Source: Ceratothoa steindachneri
Taxonomy: Eukaryota > Arthropoda > Malacostraca > Isopoda > Cymothoidae
Assembly (NCBI GenBank): GCA_963969495.1
Contig: OZ018331.1
Span: 147,097,845-147,161,844, forward strand
Length of the DNA: 64,000 bases
Reading direction: 5' to 3'
Below the pieces are notes generated by a model, which was not told where the DNA came from, searched no databases, and saw only the letters and a list, made by a program, of their open reading frames with translations. Position 1 is the first letter of the stretch, and the number at the start of each line of letters is the position of its first letter. Shown here piece after piece: positions 23,406-36,507 of the stretch. The position numbers and the translations under genes are program-made.

Positions 23406-25950
23406 GTACGCATAAGTTTAACAACATTTGTGTTATTATATGTATGGTCAAGCTTATCTTGTTTTGTTTATCTCTCTCTTTATTGTTTTACGCGTGATCC
23501 AACTTTTTGTTGTCTTTAAGTTGCTCAATTTTTTCAATATACCAAAATCTAAAGACCATTAGGATGTACTACGTGCTTGATTAACCTTAAAAACCTCTCA
23601 TTTCCGGCTGACCATTACTTTTCTTCTTTTTTTCAGGTAAAATTCATTTATTTTCCTCCTTGGCAAAATTTGATTTTTCCTGTAGTTTAATGTAGCCTTT
23701 TTATAGCGAATCAATTTAATCAGAAGTTAATCTCACTACACTTGATTGAAGTGCTGTAAATTTATTCATTAACTGCACTCTACCACTAACTCTGGAAGGA
23801 TCTTGAAAGGGTCATTAATCACGCTAATTTATTACTGGAAAGCAGTCAAGGTTGCTTAATAAAAGAGAACAAACTGAGCCTTTTATTTCCCAGTATAAAC
23901 CTCATTCTTTTGTACAGGTATTTTGGCATTAACACATGTTTACTATATAACCCACTGTGTAATTAGCCTTCACTTCTCTGCAGTAATTGATCTACAGAAA
24001 CGAAACTGTCGATTTTGTAGAAGCTTTTTCCTTTTCTTGCTACCTGATGTGGGTGCGCCGTGCAAATGGTAAGATCAAAGTTCTTTTCTCTCCATGAGGA
24101 ATTGGGGTCCAACTCGCCGCCGGTCCATCGGTTGTCATGATCGGTCGTTCGGACCACTAGATAAACCCCAGGGAACCACTGAGATAAGCTTCACACGGTG
24201 TGTATCCATATGAAAGACCATACACAAGACCCGATTGAATTTTTTTTTTCTAAATCTAGACTAATCCAACGAAGGCAGCTCACACCTAAAGAGGGAAACT
24301 GAAAGGAAGGTGATTGTGGAGGAGGTCAAAAGGAACCGAGACTTTCCTCATATTCCCGACATTTCTGTCAGTTCTTCTCTTTCCGCTTGATTGTGCCTTC
24401 GTTGGATTACAAAGGTGGGGGTTGGGATGTCCTCTCAATCGTGGATTGTGTAAATAAATCTATTACTTTTCAAAAATGGCAACCATCAGTGGAGTCATCT
24501 TCACTAGAAATATTTTTGGAAGTGGGTCGTGGTGAAAGTGGTGATGTTGCGAGAAGTCAAAATGTGTGGGGGCCCAAAGATCCCACCCCAGAGCAAAGGT
24601 AGGTCTTATTTGCAGTCTTTAAAGTACAGCCTTCTCCCATTTCATCTCAGTGGGGCTCAAGCCCCCTATAATCGAGTCCCTAATGGTCATTTGTGGTAAC
24701 TTTTTAGCCTCCTCAGAGGCATTAAGAGTCGATTCTTTGCCTCTTCTTTATCGGATTCTAATAATTTCATTCCATCATTCCCTCGCCCCTTTTACTACTT
24801 TAATAAGTGTTCTGTATTTCTTAAATTAATAATTGTTTACACTCTCCTATTTCTTGCTTCTTTCCCTCTCCTTTAAAACACCCACAACCCCATTTTTACA
24901 TTCCGTTCCCTTTTCTCACCCTCCGCCGATCGCTCGCAAACCTTCGCCGGAAATGGAGGCGGAAATCACGACGCTTTTCCATCCATAACTATTCGAAAAT
25001 CATTAGCAATAAACCTCGTGGCCAAGATGAGTGTGAGGAAGAGGTTACTAAATTAATTTACCCAAAAGTTCCTAGATCCGAATAAACCTCAGCACGTTAA
25101 TGAGACAAATACGATGCAGGTGGTATACATACTCTTAATACCCATGAACTGCCTTAAATACTCTTCTTCATCGACTCCAAAGTGAGAAAATTTTAATCCT
25201 TTTTATCCTGAAAATTTTTATATGGAGGGAAAGAAAATAGCTGATTTTCACCTTGTATTTTTCTTAAATGTTTATTGAAATGAACTCATTAAATACCTGA
25301 TCAATTTAGGGTCTATTCTTAGATATAATTTTCCATGTATAAGCTTGTGGTAATCTCCATTGACAATTTTCGGTTAATCATAAATAAATGACCCTGATAC
25401 GGACCTGAATACAGCAACATGTATCCTATGACCGAAATGCCATTTATCTTGGACAATACCCAGGTTTCTGTTTGTTTGTTTTTTACTAAACCCTTCAACG
25501 TCATTATATATTGAAAAGGAAAACTTGATCCATATTTAGTTTTATATTTTATGCTTTTTCCTTCATTTCGTTTTCAATGCAAGAAGAAAAAGATGTGAAA
25601 ATATCAGCTTCTCGGGGAGGGGGAGACTTCTAATTACTCGTTGTTTACTTTTAAAATAAAAAAAATTACAAATTTATATGAAGTTAAGGATAAAATTCCT
25701 CAATATTAAATAAGTGTTGAACAGTTAGCAATTATAAAACATATTCTGTCACAAACCTGAGACTCGATTATCTTTCAAAAATCATTAAAGGTTTAATATT
25801 TTCAAAATAGGAGAATATACATACGCTTTATTCAAAGTTTATTGCAATATTCAGGTCATTCAACAAAACAAATTACAAATGCAACAAAAGTTTTATCTAC
25901 CATTTTTGCATCAGTGTATTGTCCCAAAGGAAAATTCATAGAAACATACT

Positions 25951-25953
<3 letters not shown>
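23406..25953. other. intergenic, no gene recognised
   Basis: No protein family was recognised. The stretch holds a 148-bp inverted-repeat unit at 24262-24409 and otherwise plain AT-rich sequence with short frames. Confidence 0.5.
24262..24409. repeat. inverted-repeat unit with perfect 16-bp ends (MITE-like)
   Basis: taatccaacgaaggca (24262-24277) is exactly complemented by tgccttcgttggatta (24394-24409), enclosing 116 bp. The size and terminal symmetry suit a miniature inverted-repeat element; TA or TAA at the edges could be target bases. No second copy was seen in the window. Confidence 0.45.

Positions 25954-26018
<65 letters not shown>
25954..26018. repeat. (GA)n microsatellite
   Basis: A run of GA with a few AAAGA interruptions, about 200 bp upstream of a LINE endonuclease region. 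Confidence 0.9.
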
Positions 26019-26019
<1 letters not shown>

Positions 26020-26219
26020 CGATTCGCGCAGACAAAGAGAGGGAGGAGTATCTCACAGACGAAGAACATTCCATCGGAACCTTTCGGTAAACTTCCGGAG
26101 CGACATCGAAGTCAGACTTGAGCCGGGACACCATTGAGCGATATGGCGCTAAGACCATCGCCGCCGTGTCTTTGGGACAGAGTCAGAATCACTTCCGTCG
26201 GCAAACAAAAGAGCTTCTG

Positions 26220-28663
26220 GAGGAATCGTATATATTCCCCAGCCCGGCGGAATCGTATATATTCTCCAGCCCGGGGCTTACCAACCCCAAAGACGCTCGT
26301 ACCTACCGATACCCAATTTCATTAAGCTCTTCCGTAGACAGGCCTCAACCTTTCTAGCCGGAGACCTTAACGCAAGGTGCAGGGAAACAGGGTACACAAC
26401 CCATACAAATGGAACGGGAAAATCCTTCAATTCCTAATGCAAAGAGGCCTACTAAACAGAGAAGGACCAGACTTTCCTATTTATCTCACAGTCCGAGTCT
26501 CGACTAACCCAGATATTATTTTAGCGAATCAAAACTTCAATCTAAATCACCACATACAGCCAGGCCCCGCAACCCCCTCCGATCATTTAACCATAATTAC
26601 CACCATCTCAACTTCGCCAATCCAAATAAAAATAACACGGAGAAAAGCAACCAACAAAACAAACTGGGATGGATACAAACAATACTTAAACACAATAGAG
26701 ACCGGATCTCTTAACAACCAAGGTAAAGGGGAAATAAATGACTAACTAGAAATAATTTTTAGAAAAAACAGAGAGGCGAACAGTATACACACCCCCAAAA
26801 TGGAGTACAGAACCATACCTGCACCTAGATGGACCCAAGAGATCCAAGATGAAATGGAAGAATTTCAAAACATAATAAATGAAATCAGAGTTTCGAGATA
26901 TACGATGCAAAGGTACAGAAGTATTATCACAATCAGAAGGAAGATAGACACCCTCATCAAGGAAAATTCAGACTGTCTCTGGAATAATGTAATAGGTAAA
27001 ATGGAAATAGAAAAGGATCCAAGGAAATTCTGGAGACAATACAGGAAATTACGTGGATCACAGCCAAAAGAGGAAATAAGCCTGAAAATACAGAACCAGA
27101 TAGTAGAACAAAATGAGGAGCTTCAAGAACACTTCCGAACACACTGAAAGAAACCTTTTTTCTATTTCACCGGAAGAGAACCAAGAATTCGACCAAAACT
27201 ACGAAGAAGAAATCATACATAGCCTTGAAACACAACGTGAACGTACTATACCGTTTAGAAACGTTGACGAACAAAGACACAATCCCATGGGAAAGGAAAG
27301 CCTTTTACAAATGGATGAATACCTAACAGCCTTAAAATCCTTTAAACAAAAGGCTCCAGGACAAAGTGGGATATCCAAAGCTCACCTAATCAATGCCCCA
27401 GAAAATGTGCACGAATCGGTAGTGAAGATCTTCAATGCCTGCCTAAATATGGGATACTTCCCCCAAGCATTTAAAACGGCAAAGACGATCTTCCTACCAA
27501 GTCGGAAGCTTCCGTCCGATCTCGCTCCTGGAATTTCTAGGTAAAGTCCTAGAAAAGCTCCTTAACGAAAGTTTGATCAACCATTTTCACATAAACAACC
27601 TATACAACCCACAACAGCACGGGATCCGGAGCAAGCCAGGGACAGACACCGAGCTAGCAATCATAACAGAAAAATTGCTACAGAAACAGCGCGAGGCAAC
27701 AAAGTTAATATTGTACTCCGTGATGTTGCTAAAGTCTTTGACAAGGTGTGGTTGCTCGGCCTAAAAACCAAAATCCGTGACCTTAATCTAGAAATAAACC
27801 TCTGCAAAACACTCTGCAACTATCTAGACGAGAGGAAAGCAGTATTGCAGATAAACGGCCAAAAGGGCGACGCAATTAATCTGCAAATGGGTGTCCCACA
27901 GGGACGTTGCCTCTCACCAACACTGTACATAGTGTACACCAGAGACCTTTCCTATCCAACCCATGAATGTGCGATGTATATACAACTAGCGGACGATATC
28001 ACACAGATATCGCCCAAAGAACAGGAAAAGAAATTAAAAACCTAAATGATTACGAAAAAGGAATAAAATAAAGAAAAACAAAGATAAGTTCAAGTTAATA
28101 CCCACGAACAGAAGGAAAAAAGCCACTGTATGCAAAGATGGATAGTCATATCCTTTCTTAACAGAAGGACGTGTCCTCGCACTAAAATTAACAACAGGCA
28201 ACACTTGCCATCTACCACAAAAAATCATCGAAGCAAAATCCACCTTATCAGCACTATACAGATTCAGACAACTATCAACTAAAAAATAAAAGAAAATTAT
28301 ACCTGACCTTAGTACAACCTAAACTCCTATACCCAATAGTACCTTTGAACGATTTAAGTAACTCCCAAAATTAGGAAGATCCAGAGTCCAAAACAAGCCA
28401 CAAGATTCATAACAAACACTAGAAGACAAGATTACATACCAGCAGAAGAACTTCGCCACAGATCTACTATAGAACCAATAAACACAGTCTTACAAAAACG
28501 AGCAAGAAAACGATGGGAAAAAATTCAAAATACAATACCCCAGAATATAATAGACCAAACCATCGTACAAGAAGACGAGATCCGTCGTACGCACTATAAA
28601 CAACGCCTCAACGGAATCCTGAGAAAAATATTAACAAACGTCAATCCAATCGAGAGGTAATAA
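26220..28663 (+). pseudogene. LINE ORF2: APE endonuclease plus reverse transcriptase, broken
   Basis: The endonuclease part shows FLAGDLNARCRE, NPDIILANQNFNL and TPSDHLTII, i.e. the Asp/Asn and SDH motifs of AP-like endonucleases. The RT follows in pieces: APGQSGISKAHLI; ACLNMGYFPQAFKTAKTIFL; NPQQHGIRSKPGTDTELAI; VAKVFDKVWLLGL; MGVPQGRCLSPTLYIVYTRD. The catalytic block reads QLADDITQI, with Tyr to Leu before ADD. A C-terminal part reads LYLTLVQPKLLYPIVPLNDL, then DYIPAEELRHRSTIEPINTV, with a stop at about 28660. Frame changes near 26745, 27147, 27544, 27750 and 28045 inactivate it. Clade assignment (Jockey group) is by general resemblance only. Confidence 0.75.
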
Positions 28664-28950
28664 AACTATAGTACATAAATGTAACTACCAGAAACGCAAC
28701 AACTAAAAAAGGACAACCGATTATGACTACCAACTATACAACTCAAATGAGAATCCCGATGAGAAACTAAAAGTAATTCCTGACCATATTATTAAAAAAA
28801 AATAAAATAAATAATAAATAAATAAATAAGCGAAAGAACACAAAAATAAATAAAACAAAATTAAAAAATTATACAGAAGCTCAATTGGGCAAAATAAAAC
28901 AAAGGCTCCAATGCTTAATATAACTATGTATCTCAAAAAACAAAATTATA
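26220..28950 (+). mobile_element. Jockey-like LINE, 5'-truncated, ORF2 and 3' region
   Basis: The element keeps its endonuclease, RT and C-terminal region in plus orientation, then an A-rich 3' part with AAAT repeats (about 28790-28860). A second, worse copy of the same family lies at 54.5-55.6 kb. A 27-bp duplication (gaatcgtatatattc at 26225 and 26252) sits at the left edge. The exact 3' end is uncertain. Confidence 0.75.
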
Positions 28951-30344
28951 GAAGAAAAACGAAAGCATTAGCCAGGCAACCTGGCACAAATCTTTAACAT
29001 CTTCACTGCATCATCTTCATCTATCATCCTACACACATTAACACCCATACCAACACACCACACTTTCATTTCTATTTATCCTATCTCACTCTCTCTGCAC
29101 ATTCTAACTTATGCTCTTATCAAATGAGTATTCTCAGAGTATTCAGGAGGCGAGCAGTGTCCATGCCGCTTTCACGCAAGCAAGATTCACGCAGTACTCT
29201 CACAGTACTCACGCAGAATCTTGAGAGGTCATCGGAATTATCCAAGGATGACGCGCACTTTTCGAGGGACAACTCGGCACCCTAAGGGCTCGCAGGCAGA
29301 AACCATTATTCTGAACGACGGAGGTCAAGGACGAAAGACTCAGTCAAGAATAACGCGCTTAGCTACGCTTCCCCAAGAAGAATACTCCCCCGAGCGACTA
29401 CTCGAAGTCTCCTCCAGAAAATCGTAAGCCATTACATTTTATTTTTCATCGTCGAAGAGGTGTGACGCTCTCTGACCGCAAGACTCACTTCATAGTTTCC
29501 TCTTAATCTCTTTCAGGTAATTATTGTGCCTTGTACGGCTCAGACAATATCATTCTTTGTAAATTCATTTCAATTTTCATTTGCCGAACGATTAACGTAA
29601 TTGGTAAAGTGTATCATTCTTGTTAATCTCATTTGTTGTTTGTATAGTATTAAATACTATTTTGTTTCGCTTGTTTGTATCCTATAACCACTCGAAGCCT
29701 ATTGAAATAGTATCCAAGTCGGCCAATATTAGAATTTGCACTCGTCCTTAGTTTCCACGCACTTAATAGGGAGACATTTCCGTATATTTGTTTGTCGCCA
29801 CCTTCCCCAACATCTAGGAAGGGCAGCAAAGGTCAGGGAGGACTACATGATCCTACGACATATTAAATTAGACAACTTTAAGGAGCTGGGTTTTTTCTTT
29901 CGCACATCAAATACAATTTGCTGAGATATTATTAAATTAAGGTTAGAAAGACAAATAGAATAAAAGACTATAAAATGTATCAAAGTTATAAATCGAAATT
30001 ACTGTGTATCCACTATGAATTTTGATTCTCTTATCCACGTCCAGTTTAATATTTCCAACTATCCTTCGAATTTCAGCTTCCACGACGAAGCATCACAAGT
30101 ACAGAACAAGAATACTTTAGATCGTGTCGAGAATAGGAAATACAAATGTTTTCCTTGTAAAGAATAACAACGACCTCTCCTATAAAAATCATGTTAAGGA
30201 AAAATTAAACAGGTGAGCTCTACTTTATTAATGAAAGTAAACAAAACAATTTACTAAATAAGAAGAATCGAAGAAAAATAAAACAATTTACTGAAAGGAA
30301 AATGAATGTTATATTAATTTATTACAAAGTAAATTAAGTGGAAA
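28951..30344. other. intergenic, no gene recognised
   Basis: No motif was recognised. An open frame at 29221-29427 is basic and hydrophilic without family resemblance. Short imperfect repeats of a gtactc/actcacgc type occur at 29130-29220. Confidence 0.45.
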
Positions 30345-30770
30345 TTGCCTTATAGGAATTAATTAACTGCTCTACTAGATTTTTTTCCAGCCACGTGAAC
30401 TCTTATAAATAACCTGAAGGAAATTCGCCTATGCATCCTCGCATCTTGTTAGTTTTTGCCTCATGTCTTGCCCAATACGATTCGACGATATGTTGTGAAT
30501 GAAAGTTTATCTGTGATTTACCCAAGTACAAAGAGTGGTTGACAGTTCTATGCTGGTAAATTGGATTATTGGTCATGTTTCTGTGGGCTCTGCATTTATC
30601 CCTATGGATAATTATTAATCCATCTCTTACCACTTTTTCGATTATTAGTAAAAGGATTTCTTGGTCCTTGTGTTCAACTACTTCCATCTCCTTAACTGCT
30701 GAGACGAAACATCCAAACTTGCCATCTAGGACCATGGTCTCGATGGTGTTTTTGTTTATAGGATGAACAC
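30345..30770 (-). pseudogene. Merlin/ISXO2-type transposase remnant
   Basis: The minus-strand frame begins TMVLDGKFGCFVSAVKEME and continues IIEKVVRDGLIIIHRDKCRA. Then come RTVNHSLYL and INFHSQHIVESYWARHEAK, and it finishes SGYLYEFTWLEK just beyond a stop. The order matches the DDE region of ISXO2-like (IS1595/Merlin) transposases, whose hallmarks are a DE-x-x-FG start, a II-D-C-W-Y block, LTVNHS, an IE-W block and an SYL-EF-W end. The E of VESYW is kept. The first motif reads LDGKFG, so one acidic residue is lost, and the ends of the element are not visible. It is probably inactive. Confidence 0.6.
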
Positions 30771-31929
30771 AATGAAATCATTTTGAACAATTACCTCAGC
30801 TAATTTATGATAATAAAAACTACCCTCTGAGTTATGAAACGGTCCTTGGGGACATTCCATGTGAAGAATAGCGATCCCAATTTTACCGTCAAGAATAACA
30901 ACCGCCAAAATTCTATTGTGTTCGGTTCCTTATTCTTGACAAGGTCCATAATTTTATACCTTTAGCTTCGGGGAAAGGGTCTATCAGTTCCTCTCACGTC
31001 GGAACAATTTTCACAAGAAACTCTAAATGGACCTTCTACACATTTTAATTTTTCCTAACTTTAACTTTAGCAACCTTTTCGATTTTAGGGGTAGGAATTA
31101 CCCCTTTTCAATTTGGGTTTATTTAAGAAAAGACTAAAAATACACATATAACAAAAATAGTATTTTCACTTGAGGGCGTCGATATGAAATGACCAAACGA
31201 TATCTAATATTTGCTAATAAACATTTTTTCCTTTTTGCGAAACAAAACAAACAACCATCAGCCAAATAGACAAACAGAGGTGAAAAGAAAAGAATAACTT
31301 TTATTGACGATTATGACCAATGGCATCCAGTGCAACTCTTTAAATTTGTTGTTGATAAGATGCAACACGCAAGATATTTTGTTGCAAATGAAGTGCCACA
31401 GCCAATTCGTGAGACCTAAAACCATTTTCAACTTTTGCGTGTTTATATACCAACAAATTTTTAACTCACAAACGAGCACTGTCATCTCAAGGTTAGTGAT
31501 TAACATCTGTCGGTTTGTAAAGACTTGATTCATTCCCTTAGATTTGAATTAATTATGCTCCAACTTCCATTTTTGCCATCATTGAAGCGTGAAATGACAA
31601 AGAAAACATTGCTAGGAGAATGAAAAGTGAGAAGTATTTATTTGCTCTTTCAGTCGTATCGAAATAGGCAGATTCTCATTTAAATTTTGATATATATTTG
31701 CTGACTGGGTAAAAGTGAGAAGCACCGATCATGCATTGACTCGTTGACTAGCCAATGTATATGAATTATTTCTCTCGGTGTACATTATTTAACACTTTAC
31801 ATTTTAATATTGATTTTATTTGCCGTATGTACCCAGTCATTTGTTTTTTTATATATTCTTTAGTGATAAGTTTCTTTTTTTTCATATTTTCACATTTGCG
31901 AATTATGCAATCGTATGAACAAACCAGAA
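30771..31929. other. intergenic, no gene recognised
   Basis: AT-rich, short frames only. The left part may include decayed Merlin sequence upstream of the catalytic region. Confidence 0.45.
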
Positions 31930-31980
31930 AATGTTTAGCGAGATTGGCTGCCTCCAATTACCATAAATTAGGAAATGATT

Positions 31981-33389
31981 AGCGAGAATGGCTGCCTCCG
32001 AGAGTTGGCGGAACTGAAAAACCGGCTCGGTCAACTTTGGGAGCAGGTCAGCCGCCTTAGCCACGTGACGGGGACGGGACTTCCACGGGTGGAATTGCGA
32101 TAGACCGTAGGAGAGATACAGAGATAGATGGGGGAAGTAAATAATCATAGGAAATTTGGACACGGAAGAGTTGGTACAGCTTACTCTGGGGAGGGAGAGA
32201 GGAACAAAGTAGAAGCTCAAAAGGGTCAATGTGCGAGGGGGGAGCCCAACCAAGTTTGTGTTTCTCCTAAAGATCCTTTGAGGACTATTAGAGGGAATGG
32301 CGAAAGAAACCTCGATGCCAGTGGCAGTTATGCTGAAGTTGTGGCTTTGTCGGCTTCTCCCGGCAGGAACCCAGCGCAGTCTGAGGGGTTAGATGCTGTC
32401 AACCAGGTTGCAGCCTCTGGTGGGGCTCCTGTAAGCGAGAAGAAGAAACAGGGAAAAAATCGGAAGGGAAGAGGAGTTGCTGAATCAGCCACGGGTGAAT
32501 CCGCGATACCCATGGTGGGCACAGAGGCGAAAACCACCACCTTGGCTGGGGTTATAGGTAGTGGGCCTGACTTAAGCAAGAAAAAAAGGAAGAGGAAAAG
32601 TAAAAAGAAAGGGCAGGGAAAGGAAGTTGCTGCAGCAGCCACAGGAGAATCGTCGACACCATTGGGGGCAAAAGAGTTAAATAGTAAGTCGGCCTCCGGG
32701 ACCACGAAGGAGAAAGCAACGCATCTGAAATGATTTGTGCTGCGATCAAATGGAGAAGTGCAAGGTGTTGTGGTGGGGGACCCTCAGGTCCGAGGCCTAG
32801 AGAGCCACCTTGGAGAAGGTTTTGGATATAGATGGGAGGTCCGATGCCTTCCAGTTCGAAGCAACGAGGCACTCGGGAGGAGGTCGGGAGGGTGAAGATT
32901 CCCTCCAGGGACTGTGTACTCTTCTCGATGGTGAGTGGGAACGATCTCTTTATCATAGAAGGAGGTGTCGGTAACACCGAAGCCATCCTGGTGAATTCAA
33001 TGGTGACGGCGGAGGATCTTTGCGATAAGACCAAGCGGGAATTGTTAGTAGGGATTGTACCCCGAATGTTTGTGAATGTGCACGCAACTAGCAAACTTAT
33101 CGCTATCAATGAGAGCTTAGGGCACATATGTGCAATGATAGGCGTCAAATTCTTGAATCCATTTGATCGGTTCTTTGGATGTGACGGCCTGTACACAAAG
33201 GATAATGTCCACCTCAGTAGCTGAGGTAAGAGAGCTCTTGCTGATTTCATCGACCAGAACACCTTCTGGCTGATGAGGGCGACACGAGCATTACCGGCAG
33301 AGCGCTTGGGGAACATAACAGGGTTAGGATCAGGAGGGGAAGGCGTAGAGGCCTCCGTCACTGGTGAACCCAACTCACCTCGACCGTAA
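31981..33389 (+). pseudogene. CR1-like ORF1: coiled coil, basic linker, SGNH-esterase-like domain, broken
   Basis: ORF1 proteins of this clade bind element RNA and many carry a lipolytic SGNH hydrolase domain. Seen here: a heptad-like N terminus (LRELAELKNRLGQLWEQVSR, 31993 on), then stops at about 32101 and 32125, then a long open frame from 32128 with Lys/Arg tracts (KKKRKRKSKKKGQGK). A TGA at 32731 follows. The esterase region has block I VVVGDPQVRG, where the catalytic Ser of GDS is Pro (CCT, 32782-32784). Block III is SGNDLFI, then IVPRMFVN, LNPFDRFFG and the catalytic Asp-His block TKDNVHLS near 33215. A frameshift near 32830 and a TGA at 33222 also break it. The domain identity is strong; activity is excluded in this copy. 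Confidence 0.75.
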
Positions 33390-33432
33390 GGAGGTATAGA
33401 GAACTCTGCGGCCGAGGAGGAACCGGGCTTCC

Positions 33433-36270
33433 ATGAGAAGGCAGGCGGGGTTGGAGGTCAGGAAGATAAACGACGGGGCTCCCATTTCTGGCAAACTGGC
33501 TTTATCTCAAAATGGGGGAAGTACAGAACCTTCTAGCGGCGAAGAAGAACCGGTTCACCATGTGGCAGATCTTTGCAAATCGGGGGGCGTTCGAAGTGAT
33601 GTGCCCCCTTCAGGGTACAACAACTCTACCGTACCCTTAAATGCCTATTCCTTAACGCCAGGTAAATACGAAACAAGTGGAACTACCTTGTGGTCGTATT
33701 GTCCGGTGACACCCGAAAGGACGTAGTTGCCATCGTAGAAACCTAGCTTCACACTGGCACTCGAGATTTCGAGGGTGAGTATATGATTCCCGGTTACACG
33801 ATATTCCACCACGATAAACCCCATCGAAAAGATGGCGGAGTATTGTTATACGTCCGTAACTACTTTCCCGCGGTTGATTGCAATTTTAGAAGTGTCTACG
33901 AGATCTTAGGAGTAGACATAAATCTTGGCAGATCCCTATACCGACTCGTGGTGGTATACATGCCACAAAGGTAGCGCAAAGAAGGGGACTCGTTTATATA
34001 CGAACCTGTGGAACGAAGAGTCGAGGAGAGGTGAGAACTTGTTAGAATTGGTACTTACCACCGAGGATAAGATGGTTTCCGGACTGAGCATGGGTAAATG
34101 TCTGAGTGGTATCGATCACCGAACAGTCTTATTCACCATACACGCTCCGTGCGGCAGTCCACCTCGCGATGCTGCCTACAAACCCGATTACCGCCGCACT
34201 AACTTTAACTGTCTACGAGATGCGATAAGCTGACTGGAACTTGTAAGTTGTGAAAGTGCCTCAGCCAACTGGCTGAGATTCAAAGGCCGCTTCATAAACT
34301 AGCAGTCCAGGTTCCTTCCTCAACAAGAGGTGAATGAAAAATCTGTTCAACTTAAATGGTTCAATCGCATCATTAACTCAGAAATTTGCAAGAGAAAAAA
34401 GAGCTATGCTAAATGGATTAGTAGTGGTAGCAACGAGAGTCTCATGCAGTATAGACAAAATTTTAGAACTGTTAAAACACTGGTACGCCAAGCTAAATGC
34501 AATGAGTACCTTTGGGTTGCGCCCCTTTGCAAAGAAAACCCAAAGAAATTCTTCCTACACTTAAATAGTTACAAACTAGTTCGCCAGCGCATAGAACATC
34601 TGAGAGATGACATTGGCGCATTGCAAGAGTCGAATCTGGCTATCGCTAACGGGTTGAACGACTATTTCACCTCTGTGTTTACAATGGAGGAAGATGGTCC
34701 CTCCCAGAGGCCGGGGGTGTATCTCAATGAAGGGCAAAACCTAAGCGAGAAAATATTAGACGACAAGGAAGTAGAGGCTAGAATAAAGAACCTTATCCCT
34801 ACAAGTCTCGGGGTCCAGATGGCTTTCTCCCTAGAGTCTTTCGTGAAGTAAGCGGTGAGCTGCTCCACAACTTACTGCAATCTTTAACAAATCGTTGGAA
34901 ACTGGGGAAGTACCAAAGGACTGGAGGACGGCGGACGTGATCCCCATATTTAAGAAGGGAGAGCGCCACAAAACCGGGTAACTACCGGCCTATAAGTCTG
35001 ACCTCCATTGTGGGCAAAATGTTAGAGAGCATGATAGCATAAAAAAAGTAAAGCACTTAGAAACACACAACTTGATCCTAGATTCCCAACACGGATTTTG
35101 CAGGAACCGATCGTGTTTCACAAATCGACTAGAATTCTTTCACGGCATTTTGGGTGAGTACCATCGTAGTCGGGCTGTGGACATCTTATACCTGGACTTT
35201 CAAAAGGTTTTTGATAAGGTGCAACACCGCAAGTTGATATGCAAAGTCCGCGCGGCTGGCATTACAGGTAGGTTGGCAAGCTGGATCGAGAACTGGTTGT
35301 CAGGCAGGTAATAAAGAGTGAGAATAAACGGAATAGCCTCAAGATGGCCCCCCCATGAATAGTTGGGTATTTCATCGTTCCTTGCTCGGTCCACTCTTGT
35401 GCATCATCTATATAAATTATATAGACGATGTGTTGCTTTGCTCGATATCCAAGTGAGCGGACGATACAAAATTAGAAGGCAGAGTGAGTTCACGCGAAGG
35501 GGTGGAAAATCTACAAAGCAGCTTTCAGAGATTAAGTGAGTAGTCGGAGAACTGGTTGATGCCATTTAACCTTGACAAGTGCAAGACGATGCACAGTGGC
35601 TATGCCAATCCTCGAGAAGACTAACACTTGTTAAGTATAGTTCTGGAGGTGACGGACCTGGAAAAGGACTTAGGTGTGCAAATCAGCAGCCTCCTAAAGT
35701 TTTCCAGGCAGTGTGCCGATGTAGAAAAAAAGGCACAAGGACTATTGGGTTACATAAAGAGGCAATTTCTTTTCCGTATACAAGGAGATTCTCCTCAAAT
35801 TGTACAACTCTCTAGTCACATGTCACTTGGAATACGCCGTTCAATTCTGGTCCCCTACACTGTGTAAAGAAATAGATAGACTGGAACGTGTCCAGGTTAG
35901 GGCCACCAAGATAATTCCCTCACTTAGGCACAAAGGCTATCAGCGTAGGCGTCAAGAATTGGGGCTTTTTTCGTGGAGACACGCTGATTATAAAGCCAGC
36001 TAATAGAGACTTTCAAGATTTTAAGGGGTGTCAAAAACCTGGACTACACAAGGATGTTCACGTTGAACACAAATCCAACCCGTAACCATGGTTACATGTT
36101 GGATTTGCCCCCGTTCTAGACTAGTATTTGTGGGAACTACTTCTCATATAACATCTGCACTACATGGAACCGTCAAGGTAGTGAATAATTTATCTATAGA
36201 ACAATTCAATTCTAGACTGAACGATGTAATCCATGAAAAGGGAAAGAACGTAGATTATAGAAACAAGTAA
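33433..36270 (+). pseudogene. CR1-like ORF2: APE endonuclease and reverse transcriptase, broken
   Basis: The endonuclease starts LKCLFLNARSIRNKW (about 33640) and has the ETWL motif (IVETWLHTGTRDFEG) and PHRKDGGVLLYVRN. VYMPQR is followed almost directly by RRGENLLELVLTTEDKMVSG and then GIDHRTVLF. The GDFN and PDLVL parts are missing, so an internal deletion is likely near 33980-34020. The RT continues: NPKKFFLHLNSYKLV; DYFTSVF; ASRGPDGFLPRVFRE-like text in shifted frames; NYRPISLTSIVGKMLE; DSQHGFCRNRSCFTN; VDILYLDFQKVFDKVQH. The catalytic ADDTKL region is shifted. Then come LKFSRQCADVEKKAQGLLGY and YNSLVTCHLEYAVQFWSP, with the C terminus at SIEQFNSRLNDVIHEKGKN. The stop is near 36268. Confidence 0.8.
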
Positions 36271-36480
36271 AATAGTTTTCGGCTATACTATTAAAATTTA
36301 TTAATTGTGATCCTTTTTCTCATCACAATCAGGTGTCTTTTCCGGTTTCTGTTCCCACCAAAGCGGGTGGGAGGGGAGAGCCATAGTTTGTGCTATGCTT
36401 TCTCTTAAGCTATAGCTTAGGGCCTTCCCAAAATAGTACCTCCACGGTATGGACAGCAATGTTCTTTGAGGTACAACTTT

Positions 36481-36507
36481 TCCTTGTGACTCCTTGTTAC
36501 TCCTTGT

